64,000 bases of DNA from contig WHUX01000247.1 of NCBI GenBank assembly GCA_015179025.1, positions 1-64,000 on the forward strand. The letters run 5' to 3'. The number at the start of each line of letters is the position of its first letter. Position 1 is the first letter of the stretch. Shown piece by piece: positions 1 through 10,587 of this stretch. The position numbers and the translations under genes are program-made. The notes under the pieces were generated by a model. It was not told the DNA's origin. It was given only the letters and a program-made list of their open reading frames with translations, and made no database searches. Source of the DNA: Terfezia claveryi. Its lineage: Eukaryota; Ascomycota; Pezizomycetes; Pezizales; Pezizaceae.

Positions 1-540
1 CTTCGCTTAGTAGTAATACAAGTCACATTTTCCTTTTTCGGTTCGTGACATCCAAGTTTGCTTGTAGTCTCGATTGTTTGCTTGCAAACAAAGAATGAAT
101 GCATGCCTTTGTTCAATTTCCCCCTTTGTTCAATTTGCCCCTTTGTTCACTGCAACTCGCCGTAACTTGTGAGGCATCTAAGAATCTCATTCATTTCTCA
201 TAACAAACATTGACAGTTCAACCCACATAAATTGTGCTCACGATAATTCAGGGGTAAGTGCTTTAATTTCTGTAACTGGAGACCAGCTATGCAAGTCGCA
301 GGTGGAAAGATTACTGACAGAGACATCATAGACATTTTAACCCACATAACTTGGCCTCAGAATATTCAAAGGTTATGTCCTTGCAGGTTGCCTGAATTGG
401 AAAGATAGTGTAATTCGCTGAATTGTAGAAGTCTCATGCTGCATCCAGTATAATACCCACTATTGGCTATCACCAGCGCCAATTAGAAGGCCTCATTTCT
501 GCAGGTATATGCTCCAAGATCGTGCATGATCCAAAGTGCT

Positions 541-600
541 CTAAGGGCTGTGTCACGGACAGTGTCACGGATGGTGTCATGGACGGTATCACAGATGGTG
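541..600 (+). repeat. GTCACGGA-type array upstream of outer gene A
   Basis: Four tandem units of about 15 bp resembling GTCACGGATGGT occur just upstream of the gene A start codon. They belong to a motif family found at about ten places in the hAT copies. Confidence 0.7.
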
Positions 601-809
601 TTCAGGACATCCATAGATCTGACAAGAAAGCGTGTAGCCAAAAAAACAGACTATCAAAGCAAGGGATCACAATGGTAGGCCCCGTACAGAAAAAGAACAC
701 CCCATCAAAGAGGAACATAACATCCGGGAATCGAACAACAGAGAAACGCAAATGGAGAAAGACTTCTGTGACAACTGTGCCAGTCACGCCTATCTTAGCC
801 ATACCTACC

Positions 810-1487
810 AAGCGTGCGCACCGAGTCGAGTTTTCCCCGCACCGACTCGCCAAGACTCACGCCGATGGCCGAGTTTCGTCCAACCCTCAAACTCGGCGAG
901 TTGGCTACACGATTCTCTGGAATACTCGGGCTAGCGCCGAGTAGCCTTTGAGTACTCGCCAAGCCTTTTCGTTACACGGAATAGGCTGGAAGCCTACCTT
1001 CGCCACTCATATATACATGGAAATCATGCATTCGCGGCTTATATATATACATGGATGTCATGCATTCGCGGCTTATATATATACATGGAAATCATGCATT
1101 CATGGCCTGTATATATATACATGAATTCGAGGTATACTAGCTACAAATACACGATTTCCATGTATATTTATAAGCCGCAAATGCATGATTTCCATGTATA
1201 TATATAAGCTGCGAATGCATTATTTCCCTGTATATATATAAGCCGAGAATGCACGAATTCCATGTATATATATATATAAGCCGCGAATGCACGAATTTCA
1301 TGTATATATGGCCGGCAAAGCTAGGATGCTAGCCTGTTCCCAGTAACAAAAGGGCTTGGCGAGTACTCACGAGTAGCCGGCCAGTTGGCGCGAGCTGGCT
1401 TCTCATGGATTGCCATTGGCGCGAGTCGGCATCGAGTAGGAAAAATAGTTGGCAAACTCGCCTCGACTCGGGCCGATGCGCATACTA
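810..1487. mobile_element. Palindromic 678-bp hAT MITE with AT-repeat core
   Basis: The two arms (about 810-1010 and 1300-1487) are imperfect inverted repeats that share TGCGCA..GAGTCGAG near their tips, CGAGTACTCGCCAAGC further in and GTTAC at the edge of the core. The flanks TACCTACC (802-809) and TACCTGCC (1488-1495) form an 8-bp target duplication with one mismatch. Tips and subterminal CGAGT/ACTCG words match the large hAT elements, so it is probably a deletion derivative mobilised by them. It lies in the coding sequence of gene A and its removal restores the frame. Confidence 0.75.
1010..1315. repeat. AT-rich tandem repeat core of the MITE
   Basis: About 40-45-bp units alternate TATATATACATGG with ATGCATTCGCGGC. 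The orientation flips near 1130, so the core itself is an inverted repeat able to fold back. Confidence 0.8.
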
Positions 1488-1912
1488 TACCTGCCCCAGC
1501 CCCAGTTACGCCAGTAAACCCATATGAGAAGTAGGCGGAATTTCCTTGGGACTTAAAAGAATTCGACCCAGACAAAGAGTTTAGTAGGAGTCATAAAGTT
1601 TAGGGAACATCAACCAATCCACATACCAGAAAAATCCAGGAAACTCATAAAAGATTACTGGGTCCACTTCTAGCATTTAAACGAGCCAAGGACTGGAAGT
1701 GCCAAAAAGTTAACAGGGCTATCAAAGCTGGCGTGGCGGAGAGAGAGCATACCACTGTTACCAGTGCACCAATTGGGACGAAGAGGAATCAGCTCAGTAA
1801 TGTGCAATGTGGCAAGTTCGAACGACTTATCCAAAGGACCTGGGAGGTAATGTTAGTTCAGAAGAAGGCATATGTTTTATATCACTGGTATGGGCTCTCC
1901 CAAGCACAGAAG

Positions 1913-2042
1913 TAGTGTGTGCATCGGCTCGAGTCGAGGCGAGTTCTACTACTATATTTCCTACTTGGTACCCACTCGCACCGACGCCCATTCTTCCGAA
2001 GCCAACTCGCCGCCAACTCGGCGACTACTCGGTGATCAACCA
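1913..2042 (+). repeat. Left terminal/subterminal region of inner hAT
   Basis: Starts TAGTGTGTGCATCGG and then carries many CGAGT/ACTCG words, for example CTCGAGTCGAGGCGAG and CCAACTCGGCGAC. Such dense short words near hAT ends are typical transposase-binding subterminal repeats; the binding role is inferred. Confidence 0.7.
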
Positions 2043-2104
2043 AGTCCTCACCAAGAATTAGTCACCCATGTTTCACCTCGGTCTTGGTTTCGTGTTTTCT
2101 CCAT

Positions 2105-2425
2105 TATCTGTCATGGATCGCTCCTCCTATCACGGATCCGTCCTCTTGTCACGGATCCGTCCTCCTGTCACGGATCCGTTCTCCTGTTACGGATTGCCCC
2201 GCCTGTCACGGATTCCTCCTCCTGTCACGGACTTGAACTTTTCCTTCCCTCTCAATCCTTACCGCCATTTCTCAACTGCGTTCTACTAGTGGCTAACCTT
2301 CCGTCCATTCCCCTGTCGTTCTCCTGTATAATCTTACCCTGCCTTGCGTGCTAATATGAATTATATTCGTTGATACCTCATCAATTTCTGCACACTCTGA
2401 TTCTCATAAAACGAATCGCTTTAAT
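2105..2425 (+). repeat. Dispersed direct repeat, copy 1 (about 320 bp, GTCACGGATCCG array at its left)
   Basis: Begins with tandem TCCTCCTGTCACGGATCCG units and continues into unique sequence ending CGAATCGCTTTAAT. It is nearly the same as 20,287-20,639 and in the same orientation, so each end region of the inner hAT holds one copy. Confidence 0.8.
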
Positions 2426-4779
2426 TCTGCAAACATAGAAACCTAAACTAACCGACAAATTCCCAATACTCATGTCTAAACAAATCTCAATATCCCAAGA
2501 TCGAGGTAAAGTAATTCTCCGATCCCGCTTATACTGCCCTCTCACACAAAACCGGCCCTCCCACATACCATCAAAAAGTAACTCCCAACAGAAATACATA
2601 AAGAAATGTTGCCCATGAAATCCTCAAAACTCCAGCTGTCCCATATAACAACTAAAATAGCAAACCTAAATAAAGAAAGTACTCCCAACATAGAAAAGAA
2701 ATTTTCCCTAGAACTGCACTAATACTTACCTACTAGTATACCCCACATGCCATCAACACCCCTACCCACTCATACTTTGTAGTTCCTACACTGCGTAGGT
2801 CGCGGTTTCTTCTAAACCTGCTTGCCATCGACGGGTCAGACTCACGGACTGTGATAAACGGCGCTTCCGGGCGCTTCGATACGGAGTTGAAGGAGATGGT
2901 GTTGCTGCTTGCCCGCACAATAGACTTCGATGGAACGAGTTAGACATGCCTGAGGTAGAATCTTCCGTGAAACTATGCGATGGGCTGGCATTCTCGGATG
3001 CTAAATCTGCCAGGTCATTTAGGAGGTACTCGTCCATTATCCGGCTCCCAGCTACTTCCGTGTCACAATCTGTATCTGAATCCGTGTCCGTCTGTCTCTG
3101 AACGGTATCTAGGGACTGTGCTACCATGCGGCGGAGGAAGTCTGCATCATAGCTGAGGGCTTGTTTCTCCAGCATTACCTCACCTTCATCCAAATCAGCT
3201 ATGCCTTCTTCTACATGTGCTGGTCTAATTTGTGCCTCTGGGGTTCCGTATTTTGCGTGTACAGCATCCCACGATTTGGTCAACATCAGCGCAGTTATCA
3301 TCTGGTGACACATTCTGTTGTGTCGGTACTGCAAAATATCCCGAGTACTGCTAAATATTCACTCTACTGGGACAGATGTGAGTGGAATGCTCAATATGTC
3401 CCTTGCCATTCATGCCAGCGTGGGATATTCATTAGCATGCACCTTCCACCAGGATAGAGGGCATTTCTCATTCAGTGTTGTTACCAGATTCGCCAGGTAT
3501 CTCTTGATTTCTGGCACATCCTCCGATTGGCTTGTGGTACGCTCTTGTAGTCGACGCATTATATAGGATTGTTCTCCATCATCCACTTGTATGTTATGAA
3601 CCTGGGCTTCCGGCGCGTACTTGGCGTAATTATGTTCAAAATAATCTTCGAACTGAACCCTAAGAAGCGAATTTGGTAAGAATTATATTTTTCTGTATAT
3701 CACGGATAGTCTCCTGTTACGGAAAATGGTGTCATGGAAAATGGTGTCACGGAAAACACATGGGCCAAAATAGTCATGTGTTGATGGAATTCATACGTAC
3801 TTGTAATACTCTGTGTATGAAATATAGTCCCCGTTCTGCTATGTACCACTTGGATCTTGGGCATTGAGATTTCCCCAGTCGTTATACAAGGATAATTTCT
3901 TAGACGGATCAAGGATGGTTGCAAGGTTATAGATGAGAGATTGTTTTTCGGTCCTAGAATAATACTTCTTGAAGATCTGCTGACACACTTTTGTCGCGGA
4001 AAGAAACCCTGGAGCCTAGGTAGGATTAGCTGGAAGTTTGCGTATACGTTTCCGCTGTTTTTCTATGTGGTCGAAGATGTCATTGTAGATAAAGAACGCA
4101 TTCTGTATGGTCGTATGCTGCCCTGTAGAGATAGCATGAGTGTAATCCGATAAGGTTTCAGGAAAATAGTAGCCTCCTGAACTTGGTTCCACTCTTCTTG
4201 ACTCAACCATAACTCTGAGTACTTGCTCTCTGTCATAAATAGAGCGATCCATTGCTCAATGTAGTACTGGAGCCTCAATGCTCGAGTAAGCATTTCAAAG
4301 GTTGAGTTCCAGCGAGTTTTGACGTCCTGGATGAGTCCCATGGGCGCACGGGAATCAGTTTGGAGTTCCTTGAATTGTGCCAGGTGTTGTGCACTGGCTA
4401 CTATAGCCTTACAGAGCTCTCGAACCTAGACAAATGTTAGCAATAGGATTCCGTGATGCGTATTAGCCTTTCGTGACATGTCTACCATTCCATGACATGT
4501 CCGCCATTCCGTGATATCTTTATTGAGCAGCTCAGAAGATGACTTACTTTGTAAACAGATCGTACGAATGTACCTGGAGCATAAATCTGCAGTGCTCTGA
4601 TTGAAGACTCAATAGCAGGGGTGGACGAGGCAGTATCATCGTTATCTGGATTCGACCTGAGTTCTTTCATAAACTGGTTGCTTACTAGCGCAATCACATG
4701 TGCGAGGCAGGGAAGTCGGTATTGCTGGGGGTCCCATTTAGCACCGAATACATTGGCTTGTAAATGCTTAGCCAATACC

Positions 4780-5500
4780 TGTAATGAATGGTACTAGACA
4801 GTATTCATTTGGTACTGTTTATACAATCTATATCCATAGGCACGGACGTTTGTGTATTTCGGTTCTGCTGAGGTAAGACCTCAGAAGGGTAGGGAGATTA
4901 CTATGTGGAACGTTCCCAGAGGGAACAGTAATTAACTGGTGTAATCTATCTTATATGATTTGTGCTATCTAAGCTATATGATCTTGATCTAATCGGAATA
5001 TAGGCTTGTTTGCTCTATGTGCTTGCTTGGTTGCTTCTTGTCTTTCTTGTGGATTCCAGAGGGAATCCAGCGGCCTATTTATACTCCTCTGAGATCTGAT
5101 GACTAAGGAAATAAATACAATAAAGGGTGGCACACTAGAAGGTAGTGCACTGTACAAAAGGGGTCATGTGGCCATAGTAATGAGTCACACGCCATAAACG
5201 ATGGTCATGTGGCCATAGTAATGAGTTACACACCATAAACGATGGTCATGTGGCCATAGTAATGAGTCACACGCCTTAAACAGAGGTCACGCGGCCATAA
5301 TGAGGGTGTCTTCATATGGCAAGTGCTATGGAACTTCCCATGGCAAATTCCGCGTGCTATGGACGCTTATAAAGTAATAGGAGGTAGTAGAAGGCTAGTC
5401 CTTCAACCGAAAGGCTTAGTTACATAACATAGTAGTAATATAGGAAATACAAAAGTATATAATCAATTATATAAGCAATGAAATAACGTTCTCCATTACA
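4780..5500 (+). mobile_element. Solo LTR (721 bp) inserted in the hAT transposase
   Basis: Ends are TGTAATG...CATTACA, a perfect 7-bp inverted repeat, flanked by a perfect 5-bp target duplication ATACC (4775-4779 and 5501-5505). Excision restores the transposase frame across the site (VLAIVSDNAS...AVLAKHLQ). Its last 120 bp resemble the end of the LTR at 28,550-29,115 (shared GTAGAAGGCTAGT), so it is related to that Gypsy family. Confidence 0.9.
5162..5310 (+). repeat. 41-bp tandem repeat within the solo LTR
   Basis: Copies of GGTCATGTGGCCATAGTAAT start at 5162, 5203 and 5244, with a diverged fourth at 5285, a 41-bp period. Confidence 0.85.
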
Positions 5501-6610
5501 ATACCGCATTGACACTCGCGTTGTCCGAAACGATGGCCAAGACTCGGTTCGAAATGCCATATTCCCGAATTAAATTCCCTAGCTGATTACTCAAGTGCAT
5601 AGCATTATGAGCTTCACTACCTAGGTACTGGAATCCAATCGTATGTTAGAACAGCTGCCAATCCTGGTCTATATAATGGAGTGTTGTGCCTATGAACGCT
5701 AACTTGTTTGGAGAAGTCCAACAGTCTGTAGCGAGGTGGAGGAATGTATCTTCCAGAAGGCTTTTTTGAAGCTTCTGTAGAACTTCAGTGGCATAGTGAT
5801 GTATGCTCCGGCGAAGTGTTGTCGCACAGGGGATATTAATCCCAGATCTAAGAAATTTCAGGAGATGCTGGAACTGCGGATGTTCGATGGTTCGGAAAGG
5901 TAAGTTTGCACCAATTACAGTTTTCATGAGTTCATATTTGAAGCGATCATTACTGAATTGCAATTCGGGGGATAGTGCAACTGCAGGTGTTGTCTACTTA
6001 TAACGTGAGCCTATGCCCAATTATTGCAGGTAAGTACGAATTATATAATTACCTTCCCAAACAGGGTTGAAATGTCCTGATTCTTTCGCCCACTAGCAGA
6101 GTGGCACCTGCCCGAGCTGAGATGAGTTCTCATATGTGTTGTACCCATATTAAAGGCACTAGGGTATTGCAAGGTACCCTTGTAAGCTAAGCAAAATATG
6201 AATGGCTCACCGCTGTGAATCTTAGCCCCTTGTCCGAATTGGGCCCAGTGCGCTGTTGTTTGGAACTTAGAATCCCATCGGGGTGGGTTAATATTATTAC
6301 TTCTAAGATCTTTAGCCAGATTGTCACAGAGCTTGCCTGCCCACTCAGTCGTTTCCCACCATGCATCAAATGGCGCAGATTGTTCGGCTTCCCACTGGAA
6401 AGCTGTCCCACCTAATATTCTGGTGAGAGTGGAAACCATTGGGCTCGATTGACATACGGGCACACTTGGAGATAGAGACATGTTGGAGTATAGGGCTAGT
6501 AGAGCAAGTTCGTCTGGCTATTGTGTTCCTGGGAGTTGGCGATAATAGATTTGGAAGGGCAGTAGGGATGAGAGGCCTATTTATTCACATTTTGAGAGCA
6601 TTTGGGGTAT

Positions 6611-6682
6611 GTCACGGATAACGTGTGCTTGTCACGGATAACGTGTGCTTGTCACGGATAATGTGTGCTTGTCACGGATTCT
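6611..6682 (+). repeat. 20-bp GTCACGGA tandem array
   Basis: Three copies of GTCACGGATAACGTGTGCTT and a partial fourth start at 6611, 6631, 6651 and 6671. The array lies in the upstream region of the transposase gene. Confidence 0.9.
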
Positions 6683-6756
6683 ATGGGAGACATTCACAAG
6701 GTACCTGCGGCGCTTTCTTTAATAACCCAAACCTATCTATACATAAAATATGTCTG

Positions 6757-7675
6757 TCAATCATGCCGTAGTATATCAACAGCATGCCAAACCCAATTCC
6801 AATCCAAGCACGCAATCGTCCATTCATTCCAAAATGGATCCACAATGTCATCGTGGACATCATCTGAGTCCTCTGAGCTGTATGGTGAGAGCTCACTTCT
6901 AGGCTTAAAGCATCCATCTGGCTCTGATATATTGTCGGGGATATTGGTTAAATCTAGTTGGAGTATGCTGGATCTCAATAGCCAATCGGGGCTGTCTGTG
7001 AGTTGCAAAATCTCGAGAGGTCTAGACATAATTAGCCTGCCGCGCTATCTATGTGCAAGGATTAGTAAGATACCTTCTTGAAGGCCGAAGCCAGACCTCT
7101 TGCCTACAACATAATACTGTTATCCTAGGTGGGGGATGCCATTGTACCGGTATATAGACAGGATGCCGAATGATTCTGCTGTCAGGGATCCTGTAGGTCT
7201 GGGAGAGTATCTACAATAGGTATATTAGCACTCCAATGTTTTAACGCAACAATTAACTTACCGATGGGTATCAACAATCTTCACATAAACCCCATGCCTC
7301 TCCCTGGCCAGTCAGGTAATGGTGGAAAAGGGTAATCCACAACAAATCATACATAGTATAGTCATCTAGGTAAAAGGGATCCCAAGTCGTCTCTGGACTC
7401 CTGTGGATACCCAAGGGGAGCAGTAAATCATACCGATCAATCCAAATCCTCTCTAGAAGCTCCATGGCTACTACTCGGGATACAATCTTGTTGGGGTCAA
7501 ATTGGTCCATAACCAACTGTCTAGACTGGTGTGTTACCATTTCCGTTCCACGTAGACTAAGGAACCGTCGTAGCCCAGCAGTGTCTCTCCACTGCTCCCG
7601 GAACTCTTCGAAACCGAGTTCATCTTCTGGATTGTAGTATACTGCCATATTTGTGTAGTAGTCTGGTTGGCACAA
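6757..7675 (-). pseudogene. Hypothetical hAT cargo gene with one clear intron
   Basis: Not recognised. From 7675 the frame codes for about 134 residues rich in Trp, Tyr and Asp (WDPFYLDDYTMYDLLW) and ends in TGA at 7271-7273. Three codons later there is a clean intron at 7211-7261 (GTAAGT donor, GTGCTAATA branch site, GTAG acceptor, phase 0). The second exon stays open to 7049 (VYIPVQWHPPPR). The stop directly before the intron suggests a point mutation. A further open stretch at 6757-7029, with acidic SSEDSDDVHDD, may be another exon or a separate frame. It is transcribed in the same direction as the transposase upstream of its start. Confidence 0.4.
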
Positions 7676-7942
7676 TGCCCGTTGTGAAGCTGATATGGTC
7701 GGTGAGAATTACAACCCCGATGAACTATATATAAGCAAAACTCTAGATGACAGTTCTGGAAAGAATCTCTAAATGGCAATGTCCTCTTTTGGTAGGTTGT
7801 CTAGTTACGTCTGAATCTGCCTTAGAATTAGTGGACAAAAGTAGACTACCATACACCGCAGGTAATACTAATTGTATCTGAAGGACCTGGCTCACATTAG
7901 TCGTGGGAAAGACCTGCGTGACCCACCTGGGACACGGCAAAA

Positions 7943-8037
7943 GATCCATGACAACACATCCGTGATAAGACATCCATGACAAAATAAGCCATCCGTGACA
8001 ACATAAAATATCCGTGACAAGAAAAAATATCTATGAC
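7943..8037 (-). repeat. ATCCGTGACAA array (complement of GTCACGGAT)
   Basis: About six diverged units such as CATCCGTGATAAGA and TATCCGTGACAAG. Same motif family as 6611-6682 but inverted. Confidence 0.75.
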
Positions 8038-8040
8038 CAC

Positions 8041-9166
8041 ATAAGTTTAGCACAAGCTACCCCGCCCAAATGGAACTACCATCCTGATCCACTCCAGCCT
8101 GGTGTCGAACCGCCACCTTCGTCCATAATAGTACCGCATCTACGAAAGCGATGGGTCGATGGCATAATCTACAGCGATTGACCGGTCAATGGGATGGACT
8201 GGTTATTGTCAACCTATATAGTTGAGGTCAAGGCGCGCACTGATACACTTTGTTGTATACTATAAGAGTTAGTTTAGCCAGTAGAAGGTAGGCTGGGTGA
8301 AGCGTTCTATCTATCTCATGTGATAACGGTCAATGTATCTTCTCAAATGCATCATTACTACTAATATAGTCTAGTTGTTCACATCCCATCGACCCATCAA
8401 TTGCTCTACTAGCAATAATATCGTTCATCACTTGCAGAGGTATAGGTAGTCTGCTTGCATGAGCCTCCTTGTGAGATACAATAGGTCAAGGGGTCCGGGT
8501 CAAGCCAAGCCAGTTCCGAAACAGGTAACACATACTTAGGGATGTCTTAGGGAGTAACCAGAGATGTTTTGGGGCAGTAGCTTGGGCCAGGGTCTACTGG
8601 AGCCAGATAAATTCCACGTGTCCCCACCTTCTACCACTCGATTAACTTCCGTCCTCCATTATCTGCATCTCCCTAGCCTTTTGTCATTCCGCATCAAGCC
8701 ACCTCCTATCCTTTATTACTATACCACAAGAAAGTATGCCAGCTAATTCGACTATCAGGCAAAGAGGTGAAATTCCAGGGTCAAGGTATGACTTCCATAC
8801 TTTTTTGCTTGCCCTATATGATGTTGCATACATGTCCCGTGTTATTTGAGTAAGTGCGATAGCCATGTGGGCTTGTCCCATTTTGCGCGGTTCCACTGAA
8901 CAGATGACGATAATCATTATTTTCCTGTTACCTTGAGCGGGTCATGTTTGAAGCGCGTGGAAAACACACGTGCCGCAAGGTCATGTGGTTCCTCCCGCTG
9001 GAAACTGATCTGCGGTGAGGAACAGGAAAAGGACGTATAGCGGTATTGTGTGGTAACTCACACTTGATTTGACATGGCATTACCGGCTTGCAGCTAATTC
9101 CTTTTCACCCAAACTTCTAGTGATTATCACACCCGATACCGAGTGCGAAATCAGTCATATTGTCCA
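8041..9166. other. Intergenic part of inner hAT, no gene supported
   Basis: No conserved coding sequence or RNA gene was seen. A 77-residue minus-strand open frame at 8684-8917 has no recognisable motif and is not called. Confidence 0.5.
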
Positions 9167-9700
9167 ATGGTAGAGGTGCCAGCCACCCCTAGTGAAGCCG
9201 AAACTGAAGGAGATAATGAGAGGGGGGTTTTGCAGGAACTAGTGGTGGAGATGCAGGAGGACAATCCTGAGCCAGGGGTTGAAAACAAAGAGAATGAGAA
9301 GCCTCTCTTTGTTAGTCCAAGTCCCAGGCAATCCCCATACTTGCCATTTGAACATTCCCAACCTGAACAACCTTCCTCGTCATTTGACCCCCCCCCGTTA
9401 TTAACCCAAGAAGGGCAAGGTGGTCTCAAGAGCGGTCATCCTGGCGACGCCATGTTTGCAAACAAAAGCAATGGCAAAGGCAGCAGGAAGCAGGAGCCAT
9501 GGAGGAGGTCGCTGTGGGGGAAAGTCTTACTATTGACATTGGGCCAGGCTCTTCTGATTTTCATTTTGGCCCGATATCGTTCTATGTTAACCAAAATTAA
9601 ACCACCAATATATTCATGCGTAGACTTGACTGCAGGTAAAATTCACAATGATGGGTACACGCATCGTGGTGATGCTAGTCACGTGCCCGTGTTTGGTTAA
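9167..9700 (+). CDS. Hypothetical acidic protein with one predicted membrane segment
   Basis: The first ATG at 9167 gives about 177 residues. The N-terminal half is rich in Glu, Pro and Ser (for example EAETEGDNE). A Lys/Arg-rich patch (SRKQEPWRRSLWGK) precedes a hydrophobic stretch VLLLTLGQALLIFILARY, which could anchor it in a membrane with the acidic part on the cytosolic side. No family is recognised. It ends 11 bp before the Gypsy insertion at 9712, so the original 3' end may have been longer only if the stop at 9698 is itself a mutation. The GTAAAATTC sequence near 9636 could be an intron donor. It is a candidate cargo gene of the hAT; confidence that it is real is modest. Confidence 0.4.
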   Translation: MVEVPATPSEAETEGDNERGVLQELVVEMQEDNPEPGVENKENEKPLFVSPSPRQSPYLPFEHSQPEQPSSSFDPPPLLTQEGQGGLKSGHPGDAMFANKSNGKGSRKQEPWRRSLWGKVLLLTLGQALLIFILARYRSMLTKIKPPIYSCVDLTAGKIHNDGYTHRGDASHVPVFG

Positions 9701-9711
9701 TGGCATCCAGG

Positions 9712-10493
9712 TGTAATGAACCCTAATCCGAACTACCAGTAACACGGTGGGCGGGACTTGTGAGGATGTGAGGTACGTTGCGAATAGTTAGGGATCCTGG
9801 GATTAAGCGGGAGATAGTAAAGGTTCAAGTACTGGAGAAGAGCAGGATTGACAAGATCAAGTAGGTGTACGTATTCGGTGGTCAGAGGGGACTTGGGCGA
9901 GACCAAGGCCGAACGAGTAAGCATAAGCAAGGTCAAGACTAGGAACGTGAAAGTCTGAGCTACGCTCGAGAGATAGAAGATCGATATATTGTGAACAACT
10001 AGGTACAGTAGAGTGAACAAGTTGTTGCGTGAAGAAGAAGAGAGAAGGAAAATAGACAGGAGAAACTGGTTCCTTTTATAGGAATCCAGTATCGTTCAAG
10101 ACTTATAATTCTCGTTAGAAATCCTAGGTTACAAAGCATAAAGAATGAACTAGAAGATTCGTACGTGAACTAGAAAACCATAGAGTTCCGACAAAATATT
10201 CTATTTCTCACGATATGAATCTACTAGAAGGTTCTAGTAGATTCCCGAATAAGCGAGTACCTAATCTGGACTTCCGGGATGCGGTCGGTTGTCATGCAGG
10301 TCAGGGCTGGGGTCGGGGTCCGAGTTACTGGAATTGGAATAGCAACCAAAGGGCCAGCAATAGCACGGTAAACTCGTACTGAGTCAGGATCATGTTGAGC
10401 CGCAAGTATATGTGAGTCGGCAAGTGCGTAGGTTGCCAATACAAAACAGGGGCCGGAGGTTCTTGAGACAAGGGTAAGGGTTGGTTCATAACA
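9712..10493 (-). repeat. 3' LTR of the young Gypsy (782 bp)
   Basis: On the element strand it begins TGTTATGAACC and ends GGTTCATTACA. Confidence 0.95.
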
Positions 10494-10587
10494 GTAGGCC
10501 CTCCTCTGAGGACGAGCTCCTGCGAGTCGTGGTCGAGTTCTTCATCATCTGGAACGATAAAGGGATTATGACAAGTTCCGAGTCCAC

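Larger units (their letters stand above)
2786..6481 (-). pseudogene. hAT-family transposase (BED finger, RNase H-like core, C-terminal dimerisation region), broken
   Basis: The start at 6481 gives a BED-like N-terminus (FIFC...YPSAFNMGTTHMRTHL; the second Cys of the usual CxxC is missing). Next come ATDCWTSP and the D-containing VLAIVSDNAS, then LPCLAHVIALV, TRWNSTFEML, YYSRTEKQ and the C-terminal hAT block WWKVHANEYPTLA..ARDILSIP followed by SVPVE.IFSSTRD. An unusual Ser/Thr/Asp-rich tail of about 150 residues follows. Probable introns are about 5994-6052, 4426-4547 (GTAAGT...TGCTAAC...TAG) and 3660-3800; the last two contain CACGGAA-type repeats. Breaks: a TAA near 5643, a frameshift near 4150, TGA for Trp and for Arg near 3360-3410, and a solo LTR at 4780-5500. 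It would catalyse cut-and-paste of this hAT family; this copy cannot. Confidence 0.85.

Noticed and set aside
1..2042. Three separate gene A copies in the window
   Set aside because: The pieces at 672-1912 and 20,899-21,638 are the two halves of one gene, split by the inner hAT, so there are two copies.
6611..6682. CRISPR or operator array
   Set aside because: Direct 20-bp tandem units with no spacers.
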